A stretch of DNA of 64,000 nucleotides, taken from assembly GCF_030730875.1 (NCBI RefSeq), contig NZ_JAVAMA010000011.1:1-64000 (forward strand), in the 5' to 3' direction. The DNA comes from Sphingomonas sp. DG1-23 (GTDB lineage: Bacteria > Pseudomonadota > Alphaproteobacteria > Sphingomonadales > Sphingomonadaceae). Shown here one piece after another: positions 18,078 to 26,882 of this stretch. Made by a program: the position numbers and the translations under genes. Every line of letters begins with the position of its first letter. Position 1 is the stretch's first letter. Below the pieces are notes generated by a model. The model searched no databases. It saw only the letters and a program-made list of their open reading frames with translations, and was not told the origin of the DNA.

Positions 18078-19025
18078 TCACTTGCCTGCCTTGCCAGCCA
18101 GCGCTTCGGCCTTGCCGAAACGATGGACGAACTGGTTCACCAGCGAACGGTAGAAGGACTTGGGCAGATAGGAGCGGAGCAACTGGCGCGCGAGGATGCG
18201 CGCCGGCACCCGCCCGTAGAACAGCCCGCGGACCAGCTCGGGGATCGTCGCCAGCGGGCGGACCGGCGCCATGTGATAGGCGAGCACCGTCGCGCGATAG
18301 CCGTGCCGCGCGCGGCTGGTGAGCAGATGGCCGCAGCGGTCGAGCCAGTCGAGCGAAGTCTCGTAGCCGCGGACATAGGAGGTCCGGCCCACTTCGCTCG
18401 CGTCGAGCCAGATGGTGAGCGGCTGCTCGATCATCTCGAAGCGCGCTCCGGCGACCTGAAGCCGAACGGCGAAATCGAGATCCTGGCCCTTTTTCAGCGC
18501 GGGATCGAAGCGCACCCGCTTCGCCAGCGCGGTGGGCACGACCAAGGTCGAGGTCTGCATGAACTGGTTGGCGCAGAACAGATATTCGCCGACATCCTCG
18601 CCTGCGCGAATGCCGCGTTCGGGACGGACCCAATAGCGGTCGACGCCGCGATCGACCTTCATCTGCGAATAGAGGACCAGATCGTCCTCGTCGGGCAAAG
18701 CCGCCGCCATGATCGAGAGCTTGCCGGGCAGGAACTGATCGTCCGAATCGAGGAAGGCGATGTAGCGTCCGCGCGCTTCCGCGATGCCGAGGTTGCGCGC
18801 CGCGCCGCCGCCGGCATTGTCCTGGCGGACATAGCGGATGCGCGGATCGGCGATCGCCCGCACCACCGGCTCGGGATCGTCCTTCGAGCCGTCGTCGACG
18901 ACGATGATCTCGAAATCGCCGAAATCCTGCTGGAGCACCGAGCGGATCGTCGTCGTGACGATATCGGCGCGATTGTAGAGCGGGATCACCACCGAGAAGG
19001 TGGGCTGGCCGGTGTCGTTCTTCAT
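18078..19025 (-). CDS. GT2 family glycosyltransferase
   Basis: The 315-residue family 2 enzyme has FSVVIPLYNRADIVTTTIRS, VVDDGSKDDPE and YIAFLDSDDQF. The ATG at 19025 overlaps the preceding stop as ATGA, which fixes the start. It is paralogous to 17118-18077, so the two may add sugars in related linkages after a duplication. Donor and acceptor cannot be read from the sequence. Confidence 0.88.
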   Translation of the reverse strand: MKNDTGQPTFSVVIPLYNRADIVTTTIRSVLQQDFGDFEIIVVDDGSKDDPEPVVRAIADPRIRYVRQDNAGGGAARNLGIAEARGRYIAFLDSDDQFLPGKLSIMAAALPDEDDLVLYSQMKVDRGVDRYWVRPERGIRAGEDVGEYLFCANQFMQTSTLVVPTALAKRVRFDPALKKGQDLDFAVRLQVAGARFEMIEQPLTIWLDASEVGRTSYVRGYETSLDWLDRCGHLLTSRARHGYRATVLAYHMAPVRPLATIPELVRGLFYGRVPARILARQLLRSYLPKSFYRSLVNQFVHRFGKAEALAGKAGK

Positions 19026-19951
19026 GCGCCGTGCACCTTGCGATATTCCTCGTAATGATTGCCGGTGAGCGCGGCGATCTTGCCCGCCGCGCGATAGAGC
19101 CTGCCCAGCCGCTCGATCCGTTTGCCGCGGTCGAAAGTGAGCGCGGCGCCGAGCGAGCCCAAGACGAAGCCGCCGACGATGCGCGGCGCTTCGGTGGTGG
19201 CGACCTTGAACGGGGTGCTGTGCGCCAGCGCAGTGATGGTGTCGGTCATTCCGATCCGGTAGCCGCGCATGAGCAGCCATTTGGAGGTGACCCGGCTGGC
19301 CGGGATCAGCTCGGTGACGCGGGCGTCCTCGGCCCAGGCGAAACGGCGGCCGGCGCGCTGCATCCGGGTGAACAATTGCTTGTCCGATCCCCCGGTGAGC
19401 GCCATCGCCTCATCGAACGGCGCCTCGCCGAGGGCGCGCAATGCCTCGGCGTCGATGAGGACGTTGGCGGTGCTGTCGATCAGCTCGACCACCCCCGAGG
19501 CGCTGCGTGACTTGCGCTGGAGCAACGGATGGCGCGCGGCCCAGGGGGCGACCTCGCCCTCCATCTCGCGCAATACCGCGCCGCCGACGACATCGGCCCG
19601 GGTGGCGGCCTGACAGGCGAGCATCGCGTGCAGCCAGTGCGGATCGGCGGCCTCGTCGTCGTCGAGCATCGCGACGAAGCGGATTCCGGGGAGGCGCAGC
19701 GCCGCCCGGACCAGCGCGTTGCGGACCTGGGGTATGCCCGGCTCGGGAACGGTGAGCAGTTCGAGCGGCCAGCGATAGCCCTCCGCCCTCAATGCCTCCG
19801 CGGCGGCCACGCCTTCGCGCTTCACCCCGTCATTGTCGGCGACGATGATCGTGACGTCGCGCTCGGTGACCAGTTCTGCGAGCGAGCGAAGCGTGCGGGT
19901 GATGCCCTGCGGGCGCTGGCGGGTGGCGATGCAAATGGCGATTTCGGTCAA
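19022..19951 (-). CDS. GT2 family glycosyltransferase with TTG start
   Basis: The 309-residue protein has IAICIATRQRPQGITRTLRS, VADNDG, LDDDEAADPHW and TGGSDKQLFTRM, which place it in glycosyltransferase family 2. I infer a TTG start at 19951. It overlaps the Wzy stop as TTGA, is preceded by GGAGG nine bases upstream, and no ATG precedes the conserved first strand. It resembles the last enzyme of the operon (13929-14873). It should act on the cytoplasmic repeat unit. Confidence 0.85.
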   Translation of the reverse strand: MTEIAICIATRQRPQGITRTLRSLAELVTERDVTIIVADNDGVKREGVAAAEALRAEGYRWPLELLTVPEPGIPQVRNALVRAALRLPGIRFVAMLDDDEAADPHWLHAMLACQAATRADVVGGAVLREMEGEVAPWAARHPLLQRKSRSASGVVELIDSTANVLIDAEALRALGEAPFDEAMALTGGSDKQLFTRMQRAGRRFAWAEDARVTELIPASRVTSKWLLMRGYRIGMTDTITALAHSTPFKVATTEAPRIVGGFVLGSLGAALTFDRGKRIERLGRLYRAAGKIAALTGNHYEEYRKVHGA

Positions 19952-21339
19952 GCGGCACCTCCGGGGGCCAAGGCTGGAGTGCGGCGGTGCCAACGCGGCC
20001 GATCGACCGCCTTGAACGAGGCGTGGGCGATGGCGAGCGACGACAGGAAGATCACCCAGACCTGGCGGTCCTTGTCGAAGAACGAGGTCTCGAGCAGGTT
20101 CTGGTAGAGCACGAAGCTCCAGATCGCGAAGGCGCTCGCCATCAACGTGGCATTCTGCTTCGTCGTACCGGTCAGGAACCAATAGGCCGGCAACACCACG
20201 AACGAGACGAGCAGCAGCACCAGCCCGACCGGGCCGGTGGTGACGAGTATCTCCAGATAGCCATTGTGCGAATGCGCGGTGAGCAGCTGGAACTGCTGGT
20301 TGAGATAATCGTGCGCGGGCGAAAGATCGCCGACCTGCCAGAAGCCGCCAAAACCCGAGCCGAGATACGGATGATCGGCGAGGTAATCGATCGCCACCTT
20401 CCAGATCGACACCCGCCCGGTGAACGCGGTCGGATCGGCGAACCAGCGCTCGATCATCGGCTGGAAGGCGATGTAGAGCGCGAGGAATAGCAGCATGCCG
20501 AGCCCGACGAGCAGCAGCAGCACCGCGCGCTTGGCGACCGATTGGCTGAGCACGCGATAGACCAAGCTGACCGCGAGGATGCCGAAGCACAAAGCGAGCG
20601 AGGTCTTGCTCTTGGTGCCGACGACGAAGACGAAGGCCATCACCGAGAACAGGGCATAATGCCATTTGCGAGTGGTGAAGAATGCGTGCGCGGTTACCAC
20701 GAAGGTGAGCGCCATCACCGCGCCGGCGATGTTCTTGTGAAAAAAGAAGCCGCGCCACGCGCCGATCAGCGCCTTGTCGCTCTCGGTCGGCGGGTGGACC
20801 GCGTTGGGGGTGAGCGGCAGCGACACCCAGCAGATCAGCAGCGAGGTGACGAGGGCGGCCATCAGGGTGCGATAGATCCGCTCGGGACCGATCAAGGCGA
20901 GCGAGAGGAACGTGATGTAGATCACGATCACCTGCTGCATCGCCCGCTTGAACGAGACGAAGGGATCGACGCCCCACGCGCAGCTGATCAGGAACCAGCC
21001 GAGCATCGCCAGCAATGGCCAATAGGTGAAGCGATATTGCGGCTTGTAGCGGCGGACGAGCTCGAGCAGCGTCAGCAGCAGGGCGAAGCCGATGAAGAAG
21101 GCCTGCTTGAAGACGTCGGACCCGTCATTGTTCGCGGCCATCGCGACCAATTGCTCCTGGTTGCGCGACGAAAAGGGCTGCTGCCCGATGAAGATCATCA
21201 TCAGGAAGACGTAATAGACGAACTGGGCGACCGGGATCAGCGCCTCGACGCGATCCGTCGCGGCGGCAGCACGCGACGCAATCGTGCCTCCGGTGCGCTG
21301 CGGGACACGCCCGCGATGCCAAGGGAGCGCGAGGCTCAT
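19948..21339 (-). CDS. Wzy/O-antigen ligase family polymerase
   Basis: The 463-residue membrane protein has about a dozen hydrophobic segments and a large periplasmic loop with the typical HSHNGYLEILVTTGPVG. This matches the Wzy/O-antigen ligase family, which polymerises lipid-linked repeat units at the periplasmic face. The ATG at 21339 overlaps the stop of the Wzx gene (ATGA). With the flippase upstream, it indicates a Wzx/Wzy-dependent pathway. Confidence 0.88.
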   Translation of the reverse strand: MSLALPWHRGRVPQRTGGTIASRAAAATDRVEALIPVAQFVYYVFLMMIFIGQQPFSSRNQEQLVAMAANNDGSDVFKQAFFIGFALLLTLLELVRRYKPQYRFTYWPLLAMLGWFLISCAWGVDPFVSFKRAMQQVIVIYITFLSLALIGPERIYRTLMAALVTSLLICWVSLPLTPNAVHPPTESDKALIGAWRGFFFHKNIAGAVMALTFVVTAHAFFTTRKWHYALFSVMAFVFVVGTKSKTSLALCFGILAVSLVYRVLSQSVAKRAVLLLLVGLGMLLFLALYIAFQPMIERWFADPTAFTGRVSIWKVAIDYLADHPYLGSGFGGFWQVGDLSPAHDYLNQQFQLLTAHSHNGYLEILVTTGPVGLVLLLVSFVVLPAYWFLTGTTKQNATLMASAFAIWSFVLYQNLLETSFFDKDRQVWVIFLSSLAIAHASFKAVDRPRWHRRTPALAPGGAA

Positions 21340-22607
21340 TCCGCCATCTCACGCCGCGCGCGCTGGTCGAGCCGCCAGATGCCGAGCATCATCACCAGCT
21401 GGGCAAGCACCACGCCAGCGATCGTGTAGACCGAAGGCGCGAGCAAGGTGATCGCGACGACCGCACCGATTCCGACGAAGCAGCTCCGCACGCTGGTCGC
21501 AGCGAGCGGCTTGAACGCGCCGCGCGCCTGGGTGAGCACGCTCATCGGCGCCTGGAGGCACTGGACCAGCGACAAAGCGGCGCAGAGCGCGACCGCGATC
21601 ATCACCGTCTCCACGGAAAGAGTCGGCTTGATGATGATGTGCGGGAGGAGCCAGAGGATCCCCGCGGCAGTCACTGCAGTCGCGACCCAGATCACCACGA
21701 GCGCCGCCATGAAGGCGCGTGCCGATCCGCGCGCGGCGCGATCGTTCCCCTGCCCCACCGCGCGCGCCATGCGCGGGCGCTCGAGCTGGGTCAGCGCCGT
21801 GATGCAGACATTGACCGGGCGGAAGAACAGCATGCCGACCGCGATCGGCGCGAACGCCGCGGGGCCGGCGAAGAGCGTGACGATATAGCTGTGTGCGTTC
21901 GAGGTCGCCTCGGTGGTGATCACGCCGATCAAGGTCCATGCCGATTGGCGCTTCCACAGCGGGCGATAGGCGGCGAAGGCGCGGCCGAGCCCGGTCGGGC
22001 GATGGCGCGCGACGAAGGCGGCGCCGAACGGGATCAACGCGAGCAGGCCCGCGCCTGCAAGCACCGCGCCGAACAGCTCGATCCGGGGACCGAAAGCGAG
22101 CGTGGCGCCGACGCCCGCGACGACAAGCACGGCATAGACCAGGTCGGAGATCGCGGCGCCCCCGGGCGTGTGGTGCGCATAGGCATTGGCCCGGCCGAAC
22201 CAGCGGAGCAGCGAGAACACGCCCGCCGCGCCGAACGCCGCCGCCGCCCAGGGGCCCGCCATCATCCAGCCGATCGCCGCGCAGAGCAGCCCTTGCGACA
22301 ATGCGAGCAGCAGGTTGACCGGGAAGAAGAAGTCGAAACCTTCGTCGACACCGTCTTCACGCTGGTTGACCGCGATCGCATAGGGCGTCGAGACCAAAGC
22401 GTTGGACAGGCCATAGCCGAACTGGATGATCACCAGCAGGAAAGCGAGCGTGCCGATCTCGCTCGCCTCGAGCCGGCGCACCGAGACCAATTGGACAAGC
22501 AAATGGCTGACCGACACCGCGGCCGAAGACATGCTCGCCAGACCGAACCGCGCCAGCGTGGCGCGGAGCGGCTTGCGTTCAGGAGCCATGGCAGGCGCCT
22601 CAGCCAT
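21336..22607 (-). CDS. Wzx-type polysaccharide flippase
   Basis: The 423-residue protein has about 12 to 14 hydrophobic segments and the N-terminal pattern of polysaccharide transporters of the MOP superfamily (RFGLASMSSAAVSVSHLLVQ, LVIIQFGYGLSNALVSTPY). It should flip the undecaprenyl-linked repeat unit across the inner membrane. The start at 22607 overlaps the previous gene by 8 bases. An ATG at 22589 with GAGG upstream is an equally plausible start. Confidence 0.82.
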   Translation of the reverse strand: MAEAPAMAPERKPLRATLARFGLASMSSAAVSVSHLLVQLVSVRRLEASEIGTLAFLLVIIQFGYGLSNALVSTPYAIAVNQREDGVDEGFDFFFPVNLLLALSQGLLCAAIGWMMAGPWAAAAFGAAGVFSLLRWFGRANAYAHHTPGGAAISDLVYAVLVVAGVGATLAFGPRIELFGAVLAGAGLLALIPFGAAFVARHRPTGLGRAFAAYRPLWKRQSAWTLIGVITTEATSNAHSYIVTLFAGPAAFAPIAVGMLFFRPVNVCITALTQLERPRMARAVGQGNDRAARGSARAFMAALVVIWVATAVTAAGILWLLPHIIIKPTLSVETVMIAVALCAALSLVQCLQAPMSVLTQARGAFKPLAATSVRSCFVGIGAVVAITLLAPSVYTIAGVVLAQLVMMLGIWRLDQRARREMAE

Positions 22608-23403
22608 TCCGGTGCTTCCAGATCAGGTAAAGCGCGTGCGGATTGGTGGTGAGATAGCGCCACGCCAGATGGCGCGGATTGGTCGCCATGCGGTGGAGCC
22701 ATTCGAGGCCGGCGTCCTGCATCCATTGCGGCGCGCGCGGATAATCGCCGGTGATATAGTTGAACAGCCCGCCGCAGGTGACGATCCACCCCGCCTTGAT
22801 CCGATCGCGGTTGCGCACGCAGAACGCCTGCTCGCGCGGCTTGCCGGTGCCTACCCAGAGGACGTCGGGCGCGGCGGCGTTGATCGCGTCGATCACCGCA
22901 TCCTCTTCCTCCGCTTTCCAGAAGCCGTTGCGGCGCCCCGCCAGCTCCAGACCCGGCGTGTCCGCGCGGATCTTGTCGGCGCAATCCTTGTTCACCTGCT
23001 CGGTGCCGCCGAGCAGGTAATAGCGCACCTTGCCCGCCGCGGCGCCGGGAAGGCTGTCGATGAACATGTCGGTGGTGCTCGAACGATCGGCGATCGCCGG
23101 GCCGCCGAGCCAATGCGACGCCTTGACGATCACCTGACCGTCGGCATGGATCAGATCGGCCCGCGCCAGATCCCGCGCGAACGCCTTGTCGGTGGCGTTG
23201 AGCGACAGGCCGTGACCGTTGCAGTCGAACACCAAGAGAGGCGGCTCGCCCGCGGCAAGCCGCAGCGGCGCGTCGCGCAGCATCCGTTCGATCAGCGCGC
23301 GCAGCGACAAGGTCGACACCGGGACGCCGCCGACATGGGCAGTCTCCCGCTTTCCCTCGCTCGTGCCCCCGTCCAAAGGCAGCTGAATCGTGGTTCCGTG
23401 CAT
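22600..23403 (-). CDS. WecG/TagA/CpsF family glycosyltransferase (GT26)
   Basis: The 267-residue protein shows the WecG/TagA signature: NGHGLSLNATDKAFARDLARADLIHADGQ, LLGGTEQV, DVLWVGTGKPREQAF and VTCGGLFNYITGDYPRAP. Members such as GumM add a glucose, glucuronic acid or ManNAc-type residue to lipid-linked intermediates. The ATG at 23403 is preferred because GAGGAG sits seven bases upstream; an ATG at 23409 would be only about one base from that site. The next gene upstream ends 12 bases before it. Confidence 0.88.
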   Translation of the reverse strand: MHGTTIQLPLDGGTSEGKRETAHVGGVPVSTLSLRALIERMLRDAPLRLAAGEPPLLVFDCNGHGLSLNATDKAFARDLARADLIHADGQVIVKASHWLGGPAIADRSSTTDMFIDSLPGAAAGKVRYYLLGGTEQVNKDCADKIRADTPGLELAGRRNGFWKAEEEDAVIDAINAAAPDVLWVGTGKPREQAFCVRNRDRIKAGWIVTCGGLFNYITGDYPRAPQWMQDAGLEWLHRMATNPRHLAWRYLTTNPHALYLIWKHRNG

Positions 23404-23414
23404 CCCCATGCTCC

Positions 23415-24164
23415 TCAGCTGACTACCGAGCCGGCGATCGGAATGTGATGCCGGTCGAGATCGTCGATCACCCGGCGGACTTCGGAGACCGGAGTCACGC
23501 CGCGGCGAGTGACCAGCACCACTGCGTCGAACTTCTCGAGGATGTTGCCGAAAGCGGTGCCGCCGCGCGGACGCTCGGCGAGATAGGCCAGCAGATTGGC
23601 CTCGGGCAGGTTCCAGCCCTTCGCCGCCTCGGCCAGCGAGCCCTTCTCGACCAACGTCGCGGCGCCGCCGGCAGCTTGCCCCGCAGGCATCAGCCACAGC
23701 CGCTCGATTGCGGTCTGGAGCACCGGCAGGCGCAACGCCATGCCGCCCAATTGCTCGGCGAGGCCGATGCGGTTGGGCAGCCGCAGCAACCGGTCGAGCG
23801 ACGGCCGGTCGACATCGGCGTCGACGAGAATCGTCGGCCCATCCATCTGCGCCATCACCGCGCCGAGATTGGCGGCGAGGATCGAAGCCTCGTCACCACC
23901 CTGCAGCGACAGCAAGGCAAGCCGCAGCCTGCCGTCCGCTCCCCGCGCCTCGCGCGCGGCGGCGAGCAACTTGGCGCGAATCTTCCGCACCTTGGCGACA
24001 TAGGGGTGATCGGCATCGAACGCCGCGGTGACCAGTGGATCGACGCGTTCGTCCCCGGCATCGAGCAGCCCGAGCCCGGTCGATACTTGCGGCTCGGCAT
24101 CGCTCGCGGGATGGAAGTTCGCGTCGAGCAGCGGGTTTGCACCCGCAGTGGAACGGAGCCTCAT
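23415..24164 (-). CDS. BY-kinase-like ATPase domain protein with degenerate Walker A
   Basis: The 249-residue protein aligns with the cytoplasmic domain of bacterial tyrosine autokinases (Wzc-C/CapB/GelE type), the partners of Wzz/GumC proteins. Walker A' TILVDADVDRPSL (about 111-123) is intact. The Walker A stretch reads SLQGGDEASILAANL (86-100) where active kinases have a GEGKS-type loop, so the catalytic Lys is Ala93. No Tyr-rich C-terminal tail is present. The ATG at 24164 overlaps the stop of the chain-length gene (ATGA). It is probably a regulatory or structural partner of that protein rather than an active kinase. Confidence 0.75.
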   Translation of the reverse strand: MRLRSTAGANPLLDANFHPASDAEPQVSTGLGLLDAGDERVDPLVTAAFDADHPYVAKVRKIRAKLLAAAREARGADGRLRLALLSLQGGDEASILAANLGAVMAQMDGPTILVDADVDRPSLDRLLRLPNRIGLAEQLGGMALRLPVLQTAIERLWLMPAGQAAGGAATLVEKGSLAEAAKGWNLPEANLLAYLAERPRGGTAFGNILEKFDAVVLVTRRGVTPVSEVRRVIDDLDRHHIPIAGSVVS

Positions 24165-25522
24165 GCGGCCTCCTGACGTGGCATGAACAGGCCGCCAACC
24201 GGCCGTGATTTGGGGGAAAGATCGGCGATCACCTCGACTTCGGTCGCCGATGCGAGGCCATTCACCGTCCGCACCCGCGGGCGCAGGATCTCGCCCAGCA
24301 CCACGATCGCGACGCCGGCGAGCAGCCCCAGCGCGATCCCCGCGGCGAACCACAAGGGCAGGCTCGGCCGCGCCGGGAACAGCGGCACCGTCGCCTCGTC
24401 GAGCAGGCTCGCATTGGGCTGCGAGATCTGGCTCTTGAGCGCAGCTTCGTTGAAGCGCTGGCGGACGGTGTCATAGGTCTGGCGCGCCGCCTCGACGTCG
24501 CGCTGCATGACCATCAGCTGGTCCTGCACGCCCGACATCCGGATCATGCGATCCTCCTGCGCCGCCATCTCGCCGCGCAGCTCGGCCTCGCGGCGGCTGG
24601 CCGCGCTGCTGTTGGCGGTCATCGACGATGCCTGGCCGGCACGCGCCTCGCGAAGGCTGCCCTGAAGCTCGGCGAGCTGCGCTCGTGCGGCGATCATCTG
24701 CGGATGGTTCGGCCCCAGCGACTTGCCGAGTTCGGCCACCTTGCCCGCCTGCGTCGCGATCGCTTCCTGGATGTTCTGGACGACGAGGGCGGTCGCCACT
24801 TCGGGCACGGCCCCCGATCCCGATTTCGAATGCGCCGCAGCGGCATCGGCCTGCGCCTGGGTGAGATAGGCCGAGAGATTCTTGAGCTTCTCGGCTTCGA
24901 GATCCATGCGGTTCATGCCGATGATGTCGTGCGCACGCTGGAAATCGGAGAGTTTCTTCTGCGCGACTTCGTAGCGGCGGCGAACATCGGCGGTGCGTGC
25001 CTCGAACCATTGCGCCGAGCCCTGCGCCGCCGATGCGCGCAGGCTGACCTGCTCGCGCATGTAGATCTGCGCGGCGAGGTTGGCGACGCGTGCCGCAACT
25101 GCCGGATCGGGATCGAGGAACTGGATCTGCAGCACGTTGCTCTGCCGCCCGGTCGCGACGTTGAGCCCCGCGCGGACCCGCGCTGCCGCCTGTTGCAACC
25201 GTGCCTCGGGCGGGAGGTCGGCCGGCGTCGCATCGACGAAGCCTGCGCGTTGCGCGACGAGGTTGATCACCTTGGCGCTCTTGATCAGGTCGAGCTGGGT
25301 CGCGATGATCGAATCGGTCTCGACCCGTGCCTGTTGCTGCTGGCTGCTGTCGGTGGGGTCGGTCTGCGAGAGATCGAGGAGCAGCGACGAGCTCGCCAGA
25401 TATTGGCGCGGCTGGATCAGCGCGAGGCCCGCGACGATCGCGAACAACAGGCCTGTGATCGCCGCGACCAGCAGCCACCGCGCCTTGAGCGCCTCGATCA
25501 GATCGGCTGGCTTGATCGTCAT
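24161..25522 (-). CDS. Wzz/GumC-type chain-length determinant
   Basis: The 453-residue inner-membrane protein has an N-terminal membrane segment (about 15-35), a periplasmic Wzz-type domain, long coiled-coil stretches in the middle and a second membrane segment near residues 385-410 (PLWFAAGIALGLLAGVAIVVL). It belongs to the polysaccharide co-polymerase family, which sets polymer length and links Wzy to the Wza-type exporter. The start overlaps the ATPase stop as ATGA. A short cytoplasmic tail follows the second segment. The kinase-like domain is encoded separately by the next gene. Confidence 0.88.
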   Translation of the reverse strand: MTIKPADLIEALKARWLLVAAITGLLFAIVAGLALIQPRQYLASSSLLLDLSQTDPTDSSQQQQARVETDSIIATQLDLIKSAKVINLVAQRAGFVDATPADLPPEARLQQAAARVRAGLNVATGRQSNVLQIQFLDPDPAVAARVANLAAQIYMREQVSLRASAAQGSAQWFEARTADVRRRYEVAQKKLSDFQRAHDIIGMNRMDLEAEKLKNLSAYLTQAQADAAAAHSKSGSGAVPEVATALVVQNIQEAIATQAGKVAELGKSLGPNHPQMIAARAQLAELQGSLREARAGQASSMTANSSAASRREAELRGEMAAQEDRMIRMSGVQDQLMVMQRDVEAARQTYDTVRQRFNEAALKSQISQPNASLLDEATVPLFPARPSLPLWFAAGIALGLLAGVAIVVLGEILRPRVRTVNGLASATEVEVIADLSPKSRPVGGLFMPRQEAA

Positions 25523-26856
25523 AGCCCAACTCCCTGAAGAAGCTCACGGGCATCGAGCGTGTCGCGCGCCTCCTGCACCGCCACGCGCGAACGCCCCGCA
25601 GCACCGTTGGCCATCAGCACGAGGAACTGCGGCGACAGCGAATCCACGAACTGGAGTTCGCCCGGCATGCCATCCTCGCTCAGTGCCGGCGCGATCAGTC
25701 CGATCGTGCGATCGACGGCGGCGGGTCCGCCCAATTCATCGCCGAACAAATCCGCGCCCGCGGCGGTCAACCGCTCGAAGGTGAGCACCGGGGCATGCGC
25801 GGCGAGCACGCCGGCCAGCGCGATCATCCCGCGCAGCGAGCCCGCCTGGCCCAGCGCGCGCTCGAACACCGTGCAGATTTCGGGAGTCAGATCGCTCCAT
25901 TCGGCGAGCGCTTCGGCGAGGCCCTTTTGCGCATCGGCGAGCGTGACGCGATCGCGCCCGGCCGCTTCGGCGAGCAGCGCGGCGTGCATCCCGAACACGC
26001 GGGCATGATAGGGCGAGCCGATCGCAGCCGAGACGATCGTCTGGACCGCCTCTTCCTCGAAGGCGAGCCCGGCCTGCTGCGCGCAAAGCCGCAGCAAACC
26101 GGCAAGCTCGTCGCGTGCGATCGGCGCGACCGGTTGCGCGAACAGGTGCCGCCGCAACGACGGATGCGCCGCGAGCAGCCCGTCGACATTGCCGGCGATG
26201 CCGACCAGCACGATCTGGACCGCGGAATGCATGTCGGTGAGCAGCTTGAGCAAAGACGCGACCTCGTGCCGGGTGCGCTCGGTGGTGACCCGATCGAACT
26301 CGTCGACGATCAGCAAGGTCCGCTGGGTGACGCCCTGGACGAACAGATTGGCGAGTTGCTGAACGCCTATCGGACGATCTGCCGGGACCGCGTCGACAAG
26401 CCCGCGCTGGAGCGGCAGTTCGTCGAGGAACGGGCGGAACAGCCCGTCGACATCGGCACCTTCGCTCGCCGAGCCATAGAGCGCGACGCAGCCCGCTTCG
26501 TCGGCGAGATCGCCGAACACCCGCGCCAGCGAGGTCTTGCCCGACCCGCGCGCGCCATAGATCAGCGCGTGCTTGCGCTGCTTGACCACCGCGTCGATCA
26601 GCCGGGCGAGCTCTTTCTTGCGCCCGGCGAGGCCGTGGCGATCACTCACCGGCACTGCGGTGTTGAACGCCGCGAACACCGCGTTGCGGCGGAACGCGAT
26701 CGCCGGCTGCCCGGCCGATGCGCGGCCGGACGAGATCGGCACCACCGCCTCTTCCTCGGCCGCCATATAATCGAGCCGCTCGGGAATCCGTCTGCCGCCG
26801 GCGTCTCCACCAAGCAGCCCCCGCAGCCAATGCTGCAATCGCTCGCTCCAGCTCAT
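25519..26856 (-). CDS. AAA ATPase in the exopolysaccharide operon
   Basis: The 445-residue protein is a P-loop ATPase with Walker A GARGSGKTSL (about residues 108-117) and Walker B LLIVDEFDRV. A region of about 100 residues precedes the ATPase and a helical domain follows it. It resembles the ExeA/secretion-ATPase type seen in some polysaccharide and exosortase loci, but no exosortase is present here. The ATG at 26856 has GGAG eight bases upstream. A TTG at 26886 overlapping the previous stop is the alternative. A role in assembly or regulation of the export machine is inferred from its place between the wza-like and wzz-like genes. Confidence 0.75.
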   Translation of the reverse strand: MSWSERLQHWLRGLLGGDAGGRRIPERLDYMAAEEEAVVPISSGRASAGQPAIAFRRNAVFAAFNTAVPVSDRHGLAGRKKELARLIDAVVKQRKHALIYGARGSGKTSLARVFGDLADEAGCVALYGSASEGADVDGLFRPFLDELPLQRGLVDAVPADRPIGVQQLANLFVQGVTQRTLLIVDEFDRVTTERTRHEVASLLKLLTDMHSAVQIVLVGIAGNVDGLLAAHPSLRRHLFAQPVAPIARDELAGLLRLCAQQAGLAFEEEAVQTIVSAAIGSPYHARVFGMHAALLAEAAGRDRVTLADAQKGLAEALAEWSDLTPEICTVFERALGQAGSLRGMIALAGVLAAHAPVLTFERLTAAGADLFGDELGGPAAVDRTIGLIAPALSEDGMPGELQFVDSLSPQFLVLMANGAAGRSRVAVQEARDTLDARELLQGVGL

Positions 26857-26882
26857 GCCGTATCTCCGATTATACGCTTCAC

